From: Candidatus Methanodesulfokora sp.
Lineage (GTDB): Archaea > Korarchaeota > Korarchaeia > Korarchaeales > Korarchaeaceae
Direction of reading: 5' to 3'
NCBI GenBank assembly: GCA_023269865.1
Contig: JAGDWR010000058.1
Location: forward strand, 1-13,172
DNA: 13,172 nt
Positions 5,803-13,172 of this stretch are shown in pieces; position 1 is the first letter of the stretch, and every line of letters begins with the position of its first letter. The notes beneath the pieces were generated by a model that saw nothing but the letters and a program-made list of their open reading frames with translations, did no database searches and was not told the DNA's origin. A program made the position numbers and the translations under genes.

Positions 5803-8800
5803 GTGCTCAAGGCCAAGTTCTTGAGTCTTTGTCCTGGGTGCGATGAGGACCTCTACACCTACGCTGAGTCCTGCAAGTGCACTTTGTCCTCTGACCTCAT
5901 GATGGATTTGAGAAAATCGGAGGAATTCATGGAGTTCTTCAAGAAATGCACTGGATTTGAGGCATCTGAAATACAGAGAGTCTGGGCTAGAAGGCTGATC
6001 AGGGGGGAGAGCTTTGCAGCAATAGCTCCAACGGGGACTGGGAAAACAGTTCTGGGAATAGTCTCCTCTCTTTTCTTTGCTAGAAACAACAGATCCTACT
6101 TAATCTTTCCAACTCTTCTCCTAGTAAATCAAGCGGAAAATCTGTCAAGGATGTTTTCAGAAAGAGCAGGCTTAAGCTTAGAGATCCTGAGCTATACCTC
6201 TGGGAGGAAAGACCTGCTCGATTCAATAACAAAGGGGGAATTCGATGTTCTCATCACAACAAATCAATTCCTAACGAGAAACTTTGATCTCATAAGGGAC
6301 AAGAGGTTTGGATTCATATTCGTCGATGATGTGGACTCCATGATGAAGGCATCGAAGAACCTGGAGAAGGTCCTCATACTTCTGGGATTTAGTGAAGATG
6401 AGATAAAAGAGAGAAGACCTAAGGAAGGAGAGAAGGGAGTTATATTCATGGCAAGTGCGACTGGAAGAGCTGGGAAAAAGACTTCATTGCTTAGATATCT
6501 TCTAAACTTTGATGTAGGGGCTATAAGAGAGGGAAAGTTGAGAAATGTTGTTGATATCTCAGTGGACAGAAAGGATGCAAATCTTCTGGTGGATATAGTG
6601 AAAAAGATGGGGGAAAAGGGTGGCTTGGTATTTCTCAGGAGAATGGAGGAGGCAGATGAGATAGCTGAACTTCTCGAAAACAATGGGGTATCAGCTGAGA
6701 TTGCAAGAGGATCTGATCCGGAGATGTTGGAGAGGTTCAGGAGAGGGAAGACCAACGTTTTGATAGGAGCAGCAAAGCCTTATGGCGTGTTGGTGAGAGG
6801 AATAGACATACCAGAGGTGAGATATACAATATTTTACGGGGCACCGATGTATGAAATAAGCATTAGCAACTTAGACGAGGTCTCCCCGAAAGTCCTCTCC
6901 ATAGCGCTAGCATCTCTTTCTGGAGTTGTTGGAAGAGAAGCACTAGTTCTCTCCAGACAGCTTAGGTTAAATCCAGATGAGGAGAAAATTAAGAGAGCCA
7001 AGAAGATTGTATCGGATTTTCTCAGCACAAATCCAGAGATGGAGAACGTCCTGTTCAGAAATGGAGAGGCATTTCTCTGCATACCCGATATGCTCACATA
7101 TATACAGGGATCGGGAAGAAGCTCAAGGCTCAGACCAGGAGGATTGACAAAAGGTGCTTCCTTCCTGATGGAGGATGAGCTTTTGGACTTTTTTGTCAGG
7201 AGAGCTTCTGCTTACGATATAGACTTCGTTGATATAAGCTCAGTTGATCTGGATTCTCTGAGAAGGGAGATAGATGAGGACAGAGCTTGTAAAAAAGAGG
7301 AAAGAAAGGAGATACTCAGACATGTGCTCTTCATAGTGGAGAGCCCAAACAAGGCGAGGACCATATCGAAGTTCTTTGGAAAACCATCAAAAAGGTATCA
7401 TGATGGAGCTGTCGTATACGAGACCTCGACGGGAACTGAGGTTCTAACTATAGTTGCCACTCTGGGGCATTTAGTTGACCTGACCACAAAGGAGGGATTT
7501 CATGGAGTTATACAAGAGGGAGATGAGTTCATCCCTGTTTACACCACGATAAAAAGATGTAGAAAATGTGGTCATCAATTTACAGATCTGCAGACATGTC
7601 CCTTGTGCGGATCTAATGATATAATGGACTCAAGAAACACCATAAACCTCATACTGAGACTTGCGGCTGAGTCGGAGAGGGTCCTCATAGGGACGGATCC
7701 AGATACGGAGGGTGAAAAGATCGCCTGGGATCTCTATCAAATGATAAGCAGGATAAATGGAAATATAAAGAGAGCTGAGTTTCATGAGGTTACAAAAAAG
7801 GCGATACTTAGGGCTATAGCTGAAAGCAAAGATATAGATGAGAACAGAGTTAAGGCTCAAGTTATAAGAAGAGTTGAGGATAGATGGATAGGATTTGAGC
7901 TGAGCCAAGAGGTGCAGGAGAAGTTCAAGAGGAGGAATCTTTCAGCAGGAAGAGCACAGACACCAGTTCTTGGATGGATTATAGATAGGACGAAGGAGCA
8001 CAAGAAGAGGACAACATTCACTGTGATTTCTGGAGATGATATCATGATATCTGTGGAGGGAAAGGTCATCAGCGAGGGGAAGTTCAGGGCCACTGTTTCC
8101 ACAGAATCAGAGAGTGTGGAAGTTATTGCCCCGCCACCACCCTTCAGCACAGGAGAAATGCTTAAAGAAGCCAATAGAATGCTGAAAATGCCTTCAGATT
8201 TAGTGATGCAAATAGCTCAAGATCTATTTGAGACAGGCCTTATAACTTATCACAGAACTGATAGCATAAGAGTTTCTGATGCAGGTTTGAGGATCGCTGA
8301 GCAGTTCTTGCGCGATGATTTCAGACCGAGGGTATGGAGCAGCGAGGGAGCACATGAGTGCATAAGACCAACTAGACCTCTAACCTCCTCTGATATAATC
8401 CAGTTGTTAAGAGAGGGAGTAATCCAGGCGAGGCTGAGCAGAGATCACCTCAGAATGTACGACCTCATATTCAACAGATTCATGGCATCTCAAGCAAGAG
8501 AAGCCAAAATTATAAAGAGAAAATACATTATTTATGTGGAAGGACAACGTTTTGAGGAGGAGAGATACATATCTGTTGTGGACCCCGGCTGGACAAGTTA
8601 TTACAAAGTAATAAAAATAAGGAATCCCCTGCCTGAGGAGATTGACGTTGAGGTCAGATATGTAAAAAAACCGAAGGTCCCCCTCCTCTCCCAGGGAGAT
8701 ATAGTCTCCATGATGAAGGAAAAGAGAATAGGGAGACCTTCTACATATTCCACTATTATAGGAAAGATTCTCATGAGGGGTTATGCTGTTGAGAGGAACG

Positions 8801-9000
8801 GAAAGCTGTACTCAACAAATCTCGGGAGGAAAGTTCACTCATACCTAGTGAAAAACTACAAAGAGCTGGTGGATGAGCATAGAACTGCGCTGTTGGAGAA
8901 GAAGATGGATGATGTTGAGAGCGGCAACATGGACTATCAACAGTTATTAAAGGAGTTATTTTATGAGATAAAAACCAGAGGATTGAGACCTAAGGGATAG
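5803..9000 (+). CDS. rgy: reverse gyrase
   Basis: Reverse gyrase uses ATP to introduce positive supercoils and is the hallmark protein of hyperthermophiles. The 1065-residue protein is complete and at the shorter end of the family. Order of parts: N-terminal zinc finger (Cys10, Cys13, Cys24, Cys26); helicase domain with Walker A APTGTGKT (Lys81), DDVD (175-178) in place of DEAD, SATGRAGKK, and a second RecA lobe ending YIQGSGRSSRL; then the topoisomerase IA half beginning with the TOPRIM Glu513 in FIVESPNKA. A second zinc finger has Cys586, Cys589, Cys599, Cys602. TOPRIM acidic residues are in GTDPDTEGE (Asp632, Asp634, Glu636). The catalytic tyrosine is Tyr816 in LITYHRTDS. The first zinc finger ends Cys-X-Cys rather than Cys-X2-Cys. 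The GTG start is supported by the TATA spacing and by the zinc finger lying right after it. The protein is not split, unlike in Nanoarchaeum. Confidence 0.97.
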   Translation: MLKAKFLSLCPGCDEDLYTYAESCKCTLSSDLMMDLRKSEEFMEFFKKCTGFEASEIQRVWARRLIRGESFAAIAPTGTGKTVLGIVSSLFFARNNRSYLIFPTLLLVNQAENLSRMFSERAGLSLEILSYTSGRKDLLDSITKGEFDVLITTNQFLTRNFDLIRDKRFGFIFVDDVDSMMKASKNLEKVLILLGFSEDEIKERRPKEGEKGVIFMASATGRAGKKTSLLRYLLNFDVGAIREGKLRNVVDISVDRKDANLLVDIVKKMGEKGGLVFLRRMEEADEIAELLENNGVSAEIARGSDPEMLERFRRGKTNVLIGAAKPYGVLVRGIDIPEVRYTIFYGAPMYEISISNLDEVSPKVLSIALASLSGVVGREALVLSRQLRLNPDEEKIKRAKKIVSDFLSTNPEMENVLFRNGEAFLCIPDMLTYIQGSGRSSRLRPGGLTKGASFLMEDELLDFFVRRASAYDIDFVDISSVDLDSLRREIDEDRACKKEERKEILRHVLFIVESPNKARTISKFFGKPSKRYHDGAVVYETSTGTEVLTIVATLGHLVDLTTKEGFHGVIQEGDEFIPVYTTIKRCRKCGHQFTDLQTCPLCGSNDIMDSRNTINLILRLAAESERVLIGTDPDTEGEKIAWDLYQMISRINGNIKRAEFHEVTKKAILRAIAESKDIDENRVKAQVIRRVEDRWIGFELSQEVQEKFKRRNLSAGRAQTPVLGWIIDRTKEHKKRTTFTVISGDDIMISVEGKVISEGKFRATVSTESESVEVIAPPPPFSTGEMLKEANRMLKMPSDLVMQIAQDLFETGLITYHRTDSIRVSDAGLRIAEQFLRDDFRPRVWSSEGAHECIRPTRPLTSSDIIQLLREGVIQARLSRDHLRMYDLIFNRFMASQAREAKIIKRKYIIYVEGQRFEEERYISVVDPGWTSYYKVIKIRNPLPEEIDVEVRYVKKPKVPLLSQGDIVSMMKEKRIGRPSTYSTIIGKILMRGYAVERNGKLYSTNLGRKVHSYLVKNYKELVDEHRTALLEKKMDDVESGNMDYQQLLKELFYEIKTRGLRPKG

Positions 9001-9055
9001 CCCTTTTGCCTCAACTTAATAGTGCTGTGGTGTCAGGGTAGATCGTGATGGAATC

Positions 9056-9063
9056 TTTTTAAG
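9056..9063 (+). promoter_or_regulatory. TATA box of the two-helix membrane protein gene
   Basis: TTTTTAAG is centred about 25 bases upstream of the ATG at 9084, fitting a leaderless transcript. The rest of the 83-base gap after reverse gyrase shows only a short T4 run (9004-9007) and nothing else I can identify. Confidence 0.5.
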
Positions 9064-9083
9064 CTACAAAAGGAAAACTAAAC

Positions 9084-9773
9084 ATGATGACAGCCCAGCC
9101 GGAATGGGAGGAGGAATGGGCTATAAGCAAGGTTAAGGAGGAGATGATAAAAAACACGAGGAAACACTACACTGACTTAACAATGGAGATATTTCTCGGA
9201 ATATCAACTGCTGTTGTCCTTGGATATTTCCTTTATGAGGTATTTCTCATAGCTGGAAACCCAGTTTTGCTTCTTAATGTGGACTGGCCCTCTAAGGTGA
9301 AGTTCATGCTCCTCACATGGATAGTATCGGTATTAATATCAGTGGTTGTAGCCATTCCCATTGGAAGGAGATGGGCTGAATCCGTGCTGAAAAAGACAAT
9401 GGAGGACTACAGCAAGAGAGCATTAAAAAGGAGACTTTTAACACAGAGATATAAAGTGGAGAGAGGGACTAAAATAGAGATAAAAGGTGGTTTCCTCTAC
9501 GTTTACGACTTAAAACCAAAGATGGAAATGGTAGGTGCACCTCTCAGCAAGCAGCTATCCGATATAGAGAGCTCAGCCAAGGAGATAATAGATAGTTTCT
9601 CTCTTCTAAAATATGAGATAATAAATATAAATATCAAGGTAGAGGATGAATCCCAGCTGAAAGAAGTGGAGAGCTGGGTTAAAAAGGCCTTTGGAAGGGA
9701 TGTGGAGTTTAATGTCGTGGTATCTGAGGAGAAAGATGGCCTCATCTCCCTTGATCTGATTGCTGCAATATGA
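9084..9773 (+). CDS. hypothetical protein with two membrane helices and a cytoplasmic domain
   Basis: I do not recognise the family. The 229-residue protein has an acidic then basic amphipathic N-terminus, two predicted membrane helices at about 35-57 and 73-94 joined by a short loop, and a C-terminal soluble domain of about 130 residues. Positive charges before the first helix and after the second (GRRW, KK, KRALKRR) place both ends in the cytoplasm. The C-terminal part starts with a basic helix, then short strands (KIEIKGGFLYVYDL at 130-143) and an alternating strand/helix pattern with ISLDLIAAI at the end. A second ATG follows immediately at 9087. The last 32 bases overlap the 3' end of the convergent nuclease-like gene. 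Function is unknown; a membrane-tethered regulatory or scaffold role is only a guess from topology. Confidence 0.75.
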   Translation: MMTAQPEWEEEWAISKVKEEMIKNTRKHYTDLTMEIFLGISTAVVLGYFLYEVFLIAGNPVLLLNVDWPSKVKFMLLTWIVSVLISVVVAIPIGRRWAESVLKKTMEDYSKRALKRRLLTQRYKVERGTKIEIKGGFLYVYDLKPKMEMVGAPLSKQLSDIESSAKEIIDSFSLLKYEIININIKVEDESQLKEVESWVKKAFGRDVEFNVVVSEEKDGLISLDLIAAI

Positions 9774-10092
9774 GCATTATGGCCTCAGCAACTCTCTCCG
9801 GATCGCCCCCTTCCACTACCTGCACGCCCATTTCCTCTAAAATGTATTTTTGGCTCTCAGAAAGAGGATTTCTGGAGAGAACAACAACTTTTAACTCTGT
9901 ATCCATCTTCTTCAGCACAATCCTGAGCGAGTCCTCCGGCGATATTTTCTCATCCACCATCAGTACTCCGATCCTGCCGCCCACCACAGCATCGAACTCA
10001 TGATAAACACCTGATAACCCTCTCACTCTGACGGCCTTTTTTACCTCAATTCCCCTGTTGAGTAATGGACTAAAGACTTCAGATAGATCCAT
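9742..10092 (-). CDS. small protein with possible PD-(D/E)XK nuclease-like core
   Basis: From the ATG at 10092 the protein has 116 residues; a TTG one codon upstream is also open. The order is an N-terminal helix (SEVFSPLLNRG), strands, Asp34 in EFDAVVGG, then VLMVDEK (Asp47-Glu48-Lys49), a helix, a strand (LKVVVLSRN) and further helix. An Asp followed about 13 residues later by Asp-X-Lys at the end of a strand is the layout of PD-(D/E)XK nucleases such as Hjc and Mrr-type domains. No extra DNA-binding domain is visible and the protein is small, so it could instead be an inactive or unrelated alpha/beta protein. The 3' end overlaps the convergent membrane protein gene by 32 bases. A TATA element at 10111-10121 suggests transcription independent of the PKD gene upstream. 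Confidence 0.72.
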   Translation of the reverse strand: MDLSEVFSPLLNRGIEVKKAVRVRGLSGVYHEFDAVVGGRIGVLMVDEKISPEDSLRIVLKKMDTELKVVVLSRNPLSESQKYILEEMGVQVVEGGDPERVAEAIMLILQQSDQGR

Positions 10093-10110
10093 CAAGGGAC
10101 GATAAAGCGA

Positions 10111-10121
10111 TATTTAAAAAA
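10111..10121 (-). promoter_or_regulatory. TATA box of the nuclease-like gene; T6 run may also end PKD transcription
   Basis: The minus strand reads TTTTTTAAATA, centred about 24 bases upstream of the ATG at 10092. The same T6 run lies about 40 bases past the PKD gene stop and could serve as its terminator. The heptamer TTATCTA occurs twice nearby on the plus strand (10123-10129 and 10143-10149), of unknown meaning. Confidence 0.5.
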
Positions 10122-10159
10122 CTTATCTATAGTAATAATTTTTTATCTAATGGTGATAA

Positions 10160-11503
10160 CTAACCTAATTTCTTCTTATGCCTTCTCCTGTTGCTCAGCT
10201 TTATCCTTTTGACGCTCCTTCTACCCAATATAATCTTCAGTAGAAATGTTCCAATTCCAGCAGCAGCTATCATAATGGCTATTGAGTAGCCTGCTTGAAT
10301 TTTTCCTCCGCTCTCTATATTCACCTGCTTCATCTCATCAGAGGACCAGCTTCCTAGGTCGTCCCTGACCTTGAACCTTATTATGTAGCTCCCACTCTCT
10401 CTGTAGATGTGATTGACTTTCACAGGAGCTCCATTTCCCCTCAGGCTTCCATTATCCACTGTCCCATCTCCCCAATCAACGGAGAAAGCTACAACTTGTC
10501 CATCGGGATCAGATCCCATTCCTCTGAGCTCTACACTCATCCCATTTACATTAATTTCTATAATCGTTGCATTAGGTGGCTTGTTTCCAGCTACATTAAT
10601 CCTTGTGGAATATGAGGACATGGCTCCTCTTGCATCTCTAACTCTCACCGACACAACATACTCTCCTGCTTGAATGTAGCTGTGTTTTACGGAGAAGCCC
10701 GATAGATATGTGCCATCCCCCATGCTCCACTCTGCTGCAACTATTGAATCATCAGGATCTGTTGCTGAGACAGAGAAGCTGATGTTCTGTCCAACAAGCG
10801 GATTTTTTGGGTTTATTATTATGCCCTCTATCTTTGGGGGCACGTTTGTCTCAGTTCCAGGTATGTACACCTTTACCGTGACGACAGCAGCTGCTGACCA
10901 TAGGTCTTTCTCATTCTTAAACGTAAGCCTTGCCACATAAACTCCATCCTTCGAGTACTTGTGGGTGGAATTTGCTATAAAGCCTGTTCCCTGATCCCTG
11001 GATCCATCCCCAAAATCCCAAACCCAGGAAACTATTTTCTTTCCAAGAGGGTCTACCCCATGGCCAGAGAACACAATAGAAGAGCCCAAAACAGCGGGAT
11101 TTGGACCTACATAGTCTATCACTGCATACGGGGGTAGCAAGTTCGGAAAAGCATTCACAGTGTAGACATAAGGGGAGGACCAAGACCCATAGCTGTCCTT
11201 TGCCTTGAAAATAACGGTGTAGTATCCGAGATTGCTGTATCTATGCGATAATCTGCTGGGAGGAGCTCCTGTCTTGTTCTCCACAGTGCCATCTCCGTAA
11301 TCGAAGAACCAAGCTACTATCGCATCCCCCTCAGGATCGTATGCATGCAAAGCAAACGTGACGGTATATCCATCTTGGGATATTGTGATGTTTGTTATTG
11401 ACACCACGGGTGGTTGATTGTAGAACGGGCACCGCCACTGTTCCGCATTGATAAATATTATATTTAGGGAGAGCAATGCCAATAATATGATGTACAGCCT
11501 CAT
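10160..11503 (-). CDS. surface protein with four PKD domains, signal peptide and C-terminal membrane anchor
   Basis: From the ATG at 11503 the protein has 447 residues; a TTG two codons upstream is also open. It begins with a hydrophobic signal peptide (RLYIILLALLSLNIIFINA, about 2-20), followed by four PKD domains marked by FFDYGDGT, VWDFGDGS, WSMGDGT and SVDWGDGT at about residues 66-73, 161-168, 258-265 and 341-348. A membrane helix at about 403-426 precedes a strongly basic tail ending RRRHKKKLG, which fits an N-out, C-in anchor. PKD domains are immunoglobulin-like folds found on archaeal S-layer and other surface proteins, where they act in adhesion or as spacers. No protease or glycosidase domain is present. 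A single Cys remains after the signal peptide, in WRCPFY. Role beyond surface location is unknown. A TATA box at 11524-11533 supports the ATG start. Confidence 0.88.
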   Translation of the reverse strand: MRLYIILLALLSLNIIFINAEQWRCPFYNQPPVVSITNITISQDGYTVTFALHAYDPEGDAIVAWFFDYGDGTVENKTGAPPSRLSHRYSNLGYYTVIFKAKDSYGSWSSPYVYTVNAFPNLLPPYAVIDYVGPNPAVLGSSIVFSGHGVDPLGKKIVSWVWDFGDGSRDQGTGFIANSTHKYSKDGVYVARLTFKNEKDLWSAAAVVTVKVYIPGTETNVPPKIEGIIINPKNPLVGQNISFSVSATDPDDSIVAAEWSMGDGTYLSGFSVKHSYIQAGEYVVSVRVRDARGAMSSYSTRINVAGNKPPNATIIEINVNGMSVELRGMGSDPDGQVVAFSVDWGDGTVDNGSLRGNGAPVKVNHIYRESGSYIIRFKVRDDLGSWSSDEMKQVNIESGGKIQAGYSIAIMIAAAGIGTFLLKIILGRRSVKRIKLSNRRRHKKKLG

Positions 11504-11523
11504 CTCCAACCAAGCTCCTGTGA

Positions 11524-11533
11524 GCTTATAAAC
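11524..11533 (-). promoter_or_regulatory. TATA box of the PKD surface protein gene
   Basis: The minus strand reads GTTTATAAGC, centred about 25 bases upstream of the ATG at 11503. Its upstream edge overlaps an inverted repeat at 11531-11546, so a regulator bound there could block TFB/TBP. Confidence 0.65.
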
Positions 11534-11546
11534 ATGGGTTCATGTT
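11531..11546. repeat. inverted repeat overlapping the BRE/TATA region of the PKD gene
   Basis: AACATG and CATGTT form a perfect 6-base inverted repeat separated by GGTT. It covers the position where the BRE would be for the PKD gene promoter. It may be a repressor operator, or chance; only one copy is visible in the window. Confidence 0.4.
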
Positions 11547-11547
11547 C

Positions 11548-11567
11548 AGTCGTACCATCTTACGACT
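11548..11567. repeat. inverted repeat spanning the AOR stop codon
   Basis: AGTCGTA and TACGACT form a perfect 7-base stem with a 6-base loop, which includes part of the aldehyde ferredoxin oxidoreductase TAA stop (11560-11562). In the mRNA it would make a short hairpin at the 3' end. No T-run follows closely, so it is not a classic intrinsic terminator; it might stabilise the transcript end. Confidence 0.45.
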
Positions 11568-13172
11568 TTAACAGCTCCCTAAATTTCTCAACAGCTTCCC
11601 TCAATTTCTCCTCATCAAGCCTTCCTAGTGGAGTATCAACCTCAAATATCCTTCTTGGCAGCCTAATTTTATCAAATGAGAATCCTAAATCCTCTTTTAT
11701 CTTATTTTTATTCTTTAGAATCTCTTTTCCAATCCCAACAAGCTCCTCCTCGCTGAACCTCAGCCCCAATGGCTCCAAGCACTCCCTCACGACATTTGGT
11801 CTGTATATCTTCCTCGAGAACAGGCATACCACAAGACTGCAAAGAACCTGTCTCCATGACTCCTCTTCAAACAGCTTTGTTGCTATATCAGCTGGTGATT
11901 GTATTCTCCCCTCTTTTAACATCTCTTGATCGAAAGAGTAGCCTGCAGAATCTAAATGACTATGTCTTGCACCTGTTATGTTTGTTATATATGCTGCTGG
12001 ACCTGTGTGATATCCTGCCATTTCATTCCCTCCAAAGGAGAGTGCAAACTCAACTCCGCCATATTTAGCAGCAGCTGCCTCGACGCCAAGGCCCATGTAC
12101 CTGTAAAATTCGTTTTCTCCTCTTACTATGAGGTTGACAGCTTCTATATACTTCTCATAATCCCCCCACTTGAGATCTATCAGAACATCCTCCTTCCTCA
12201 GTATTCCCCTTTCAAGAGCCTCAGTTGCCCAAGATAGGACAACTCCTGTGCTTATTGCATCCAGGCCTAGCTTATCTACCTCCTTTATGAGTTTGAGCAG
12301 TCCATCGACATCCCCTATTCCTAGCATGGATCCCAATGCGTATATGGGCTCATAGTCATAGCTGACAAACTCGGTTTTGTAGAAATACGGCTCCTCCTCA
12401 TACGGCTCCCTGAGGGCAGCTATATGTATGCATGCAGTCGGACAGTGGGAACAAGCAATTCTCCTTCCTAGCCTTTTCGATGCTATTGACTCACCGCTTA
12501 TCTCATCAGCTTTATCAAATCTGTTGTACCTCAAGTTCATCGTGGGGAGAGCTCCTATTTCATTTAAAGGCATTACATTCATTGGGGTCCCGAGATCATG
12601 ATATTTCTTCATGAACTCCCCTTGAGACTCCCTGAAGATTTTCTCATATATTCTGCGATATCCTGCTTTGTCCTCAACTTTTATCGTCCTTCTGCCCGAT
12701 ATTACAATTGCCTTCAGCTTTTTTGATCCCATCACAGCCCCTATTCCAAGCCTGCCGAAATGTCTATATGTCTCAACTACAGCAGATGAGTATCTTATAA
12801 GCCTTTCTCCAGCTGGACCTATCCTTATTATCGACCTAAATCCCTCCTTCCCGGCTCTTTCTCTTATAACTCTTCCAGCTATATCCGTCTTCATCCCCCA
12901 AAGAGCCCTTGCATCCCTGAATCTTACACCATTCTCGTTAATATCAAGATATATTGGGTGTTCTGCCGCTCCTTTTATCACTATAGCTCCATAGCCAGCC
13001 ATCCTAATTGCTGCAGCAGATCTGCCTCCAGCATGGCTTTCCCCATAGTTTCCAGTTAGAGGAGATCTGAATATGGCGACAGTCTTTGATGCAAATGGAT
13101 AAAGAGCTGTCATTGCACCAACAGCAAGCACTATTACATTTCCCGGACCAAGAGGGTCAGAGTTTCTGTCGA
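11560..13172 (-). CDS. aor: aldehyde ferredoxin oxidoreductase family protein (tungsten enzyme), N-terminus outside the window
   Basis: Enzymes of this family oxidise aldehydes to acids and pass electrons to ferredoxin, using a tungsten bis-pterin cofactor and one [4Fe-4S] cluster. The frame stays open to the right edge: codons before the GTG at 13131 still encode a family motif (DPLGPGN), so the gene is truncated by the window, lacking perhaps 60-80 residues of about 600. Counting from that GTG, visible motifs are SPLTG (23-27), IGPAGE (104-109), GIGAVMGSKKLKAI (129-142), LNEIGALPTMN (189-199), the cluster motif CSHCPTAC (Cys227, Cys230, Cys234), LGLDAISTG (288-296), GARHSH (387-392) and the likely fourth cluster Cys436 in CSLVVCLF. 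All expected features are present, so it should be active. Members differ in substrate (aldehyde, formaldehyde, glyceraldehyde-3-phosphate), and I cannot choose between them. No partner or cofactor gene is visible. Confidence 0.94.
   Translation of the reverse strand, partial: DRNSDPLGPGNVIVLAVGAMTALYPFASKTVAIFRSPLTGNYGESHAGGRSAAAIRMAGYGAIVIKGAAEHPIYLDINENGVRFRDARALWGMKTDIAGRVIRERAGKEGFRSIIRIGPAGERLIRYSSAVVETYRHFGRLGIGAVMGSKKLKAIVISGRRTIKVEDKAGYRRIYEKIFRESQGEFMKKYHDLGTPMNVMPLNEIGALPTMNLRYNRFDKADEISGESIASKRLGRRIACSHCPTACIHIAALREPYEEEPYFYKTEFVSYDYEPIYALGSMLGIGDVDGLLKLIKEVDKLGLDAISTGVVLSWATEALERGILRKEDVLIDLKWGDYEKYIEAVNLIVRGENEFYRYMGLGVEAAAAKYGGVEFALSFGGNEMAGYHTGPAAYITNITGARHSHLDSAGYSFDQEMLKEGRIQSPADIATKLFEEESWRQVLCSLVVCLFSRKIYRPNVVRECLEPLGLRFSEEELVGIGKEILKNKNKIKEDLGFSFDKIRLPRRIFEVDTPLGRLDEEKLREAVEKFRELLKS

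Noticed and set aside
9001..9055. Structured terminator or small RNA after reverse gyrase
   Set aside because: I found only a T4 run and no stable hairpin.
5803..10092. Reverse gyrase, membrane protein and nuclease-like gene as a functional cluster
   Set aside because: Each has its own TATA element and the nuclease-like gene is on the opposite strand; proximity alone does not support a shared role.
11548..11567. Intrinsic hairpin terminator for the AOR gene
   Set aside because: The stem is real, but no T-run follows on the transcribed strand, so it is listed only as a repeat.

Overview
The window looks like chromosomal DNA of a hyperthermophilic archaeon. The evidence is a full-length reverse gyrase, an SMC/kleisin set of archaeal-eukaryotic flavour, a tungsten-type aldehyde ferredoxin oxidoreductase, a rubrerythrin, heavy use of AGA/AGG (Arg) and ATA (Ile) codons, and TATA boxes placed about 24-32 bases upstream of start codons, as in leaderless archaeal transcripts. 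Genes inside operons instead carry Shine-Dalgarno motifs. The lineage could be Korarchaeota or another TACK-type archaeon, but I cannot fix it from sequence alone. Genes are packed tightly: no gap reaches 100 bases, and I see no rRNA, tRNA, CRISPR array or insertion sequence.

Region 1 (1-3831). A gene fragment of unknown function at the left edge converges on a three-gene operon on the minus strand: a short SMC-type ATPase, a kleisin-like protein and a tandem winged-helix (kite) protein. These are the three parts of an SMC-kleisin-kite chromosome complex. The ATPase head resembles eukaryotic SMC5/SMC6 more than canonical SMC, the kite protein resembles NSE3/MAGE, and the ATPase is only 555 residues long with no room for a normal hinge. 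This is the most interesting part of the window. A gene of unknown function (3154-3831) diverges from the operon across a 53-base gap that holds one near-symmetric TATA element.

Region 2 (3847-5722). Two minus-strand genes, each with its own promoter: a rubrerythrin (peroxide detoxification) and diaminopimelate decarboxylase, lysA (last step of lysine synthesis by the DAP route).

Region 3 (5803-10092). Reverse gyrase diverges from lysA. It is followed by an orphan protein with two membrane helices, whose 3' end overlaps a convergent small protein with a possible PD-(D/E)XK nuclease core.

Region 4 (10160-13172). Two minus-strand genes: a surface protein with four PKD domains, a signal peptide and a C-terminal anchor, and an aldehyde ferredoxin oxidoreductase family enzyme whose N-terminus lies beyond the right edge. 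Two adjacent inverted repeats sit between them.

Apart from the SMC operon, the genes look like separately transcribed units with housekeeping, redox and surface roles rather than one pathway.
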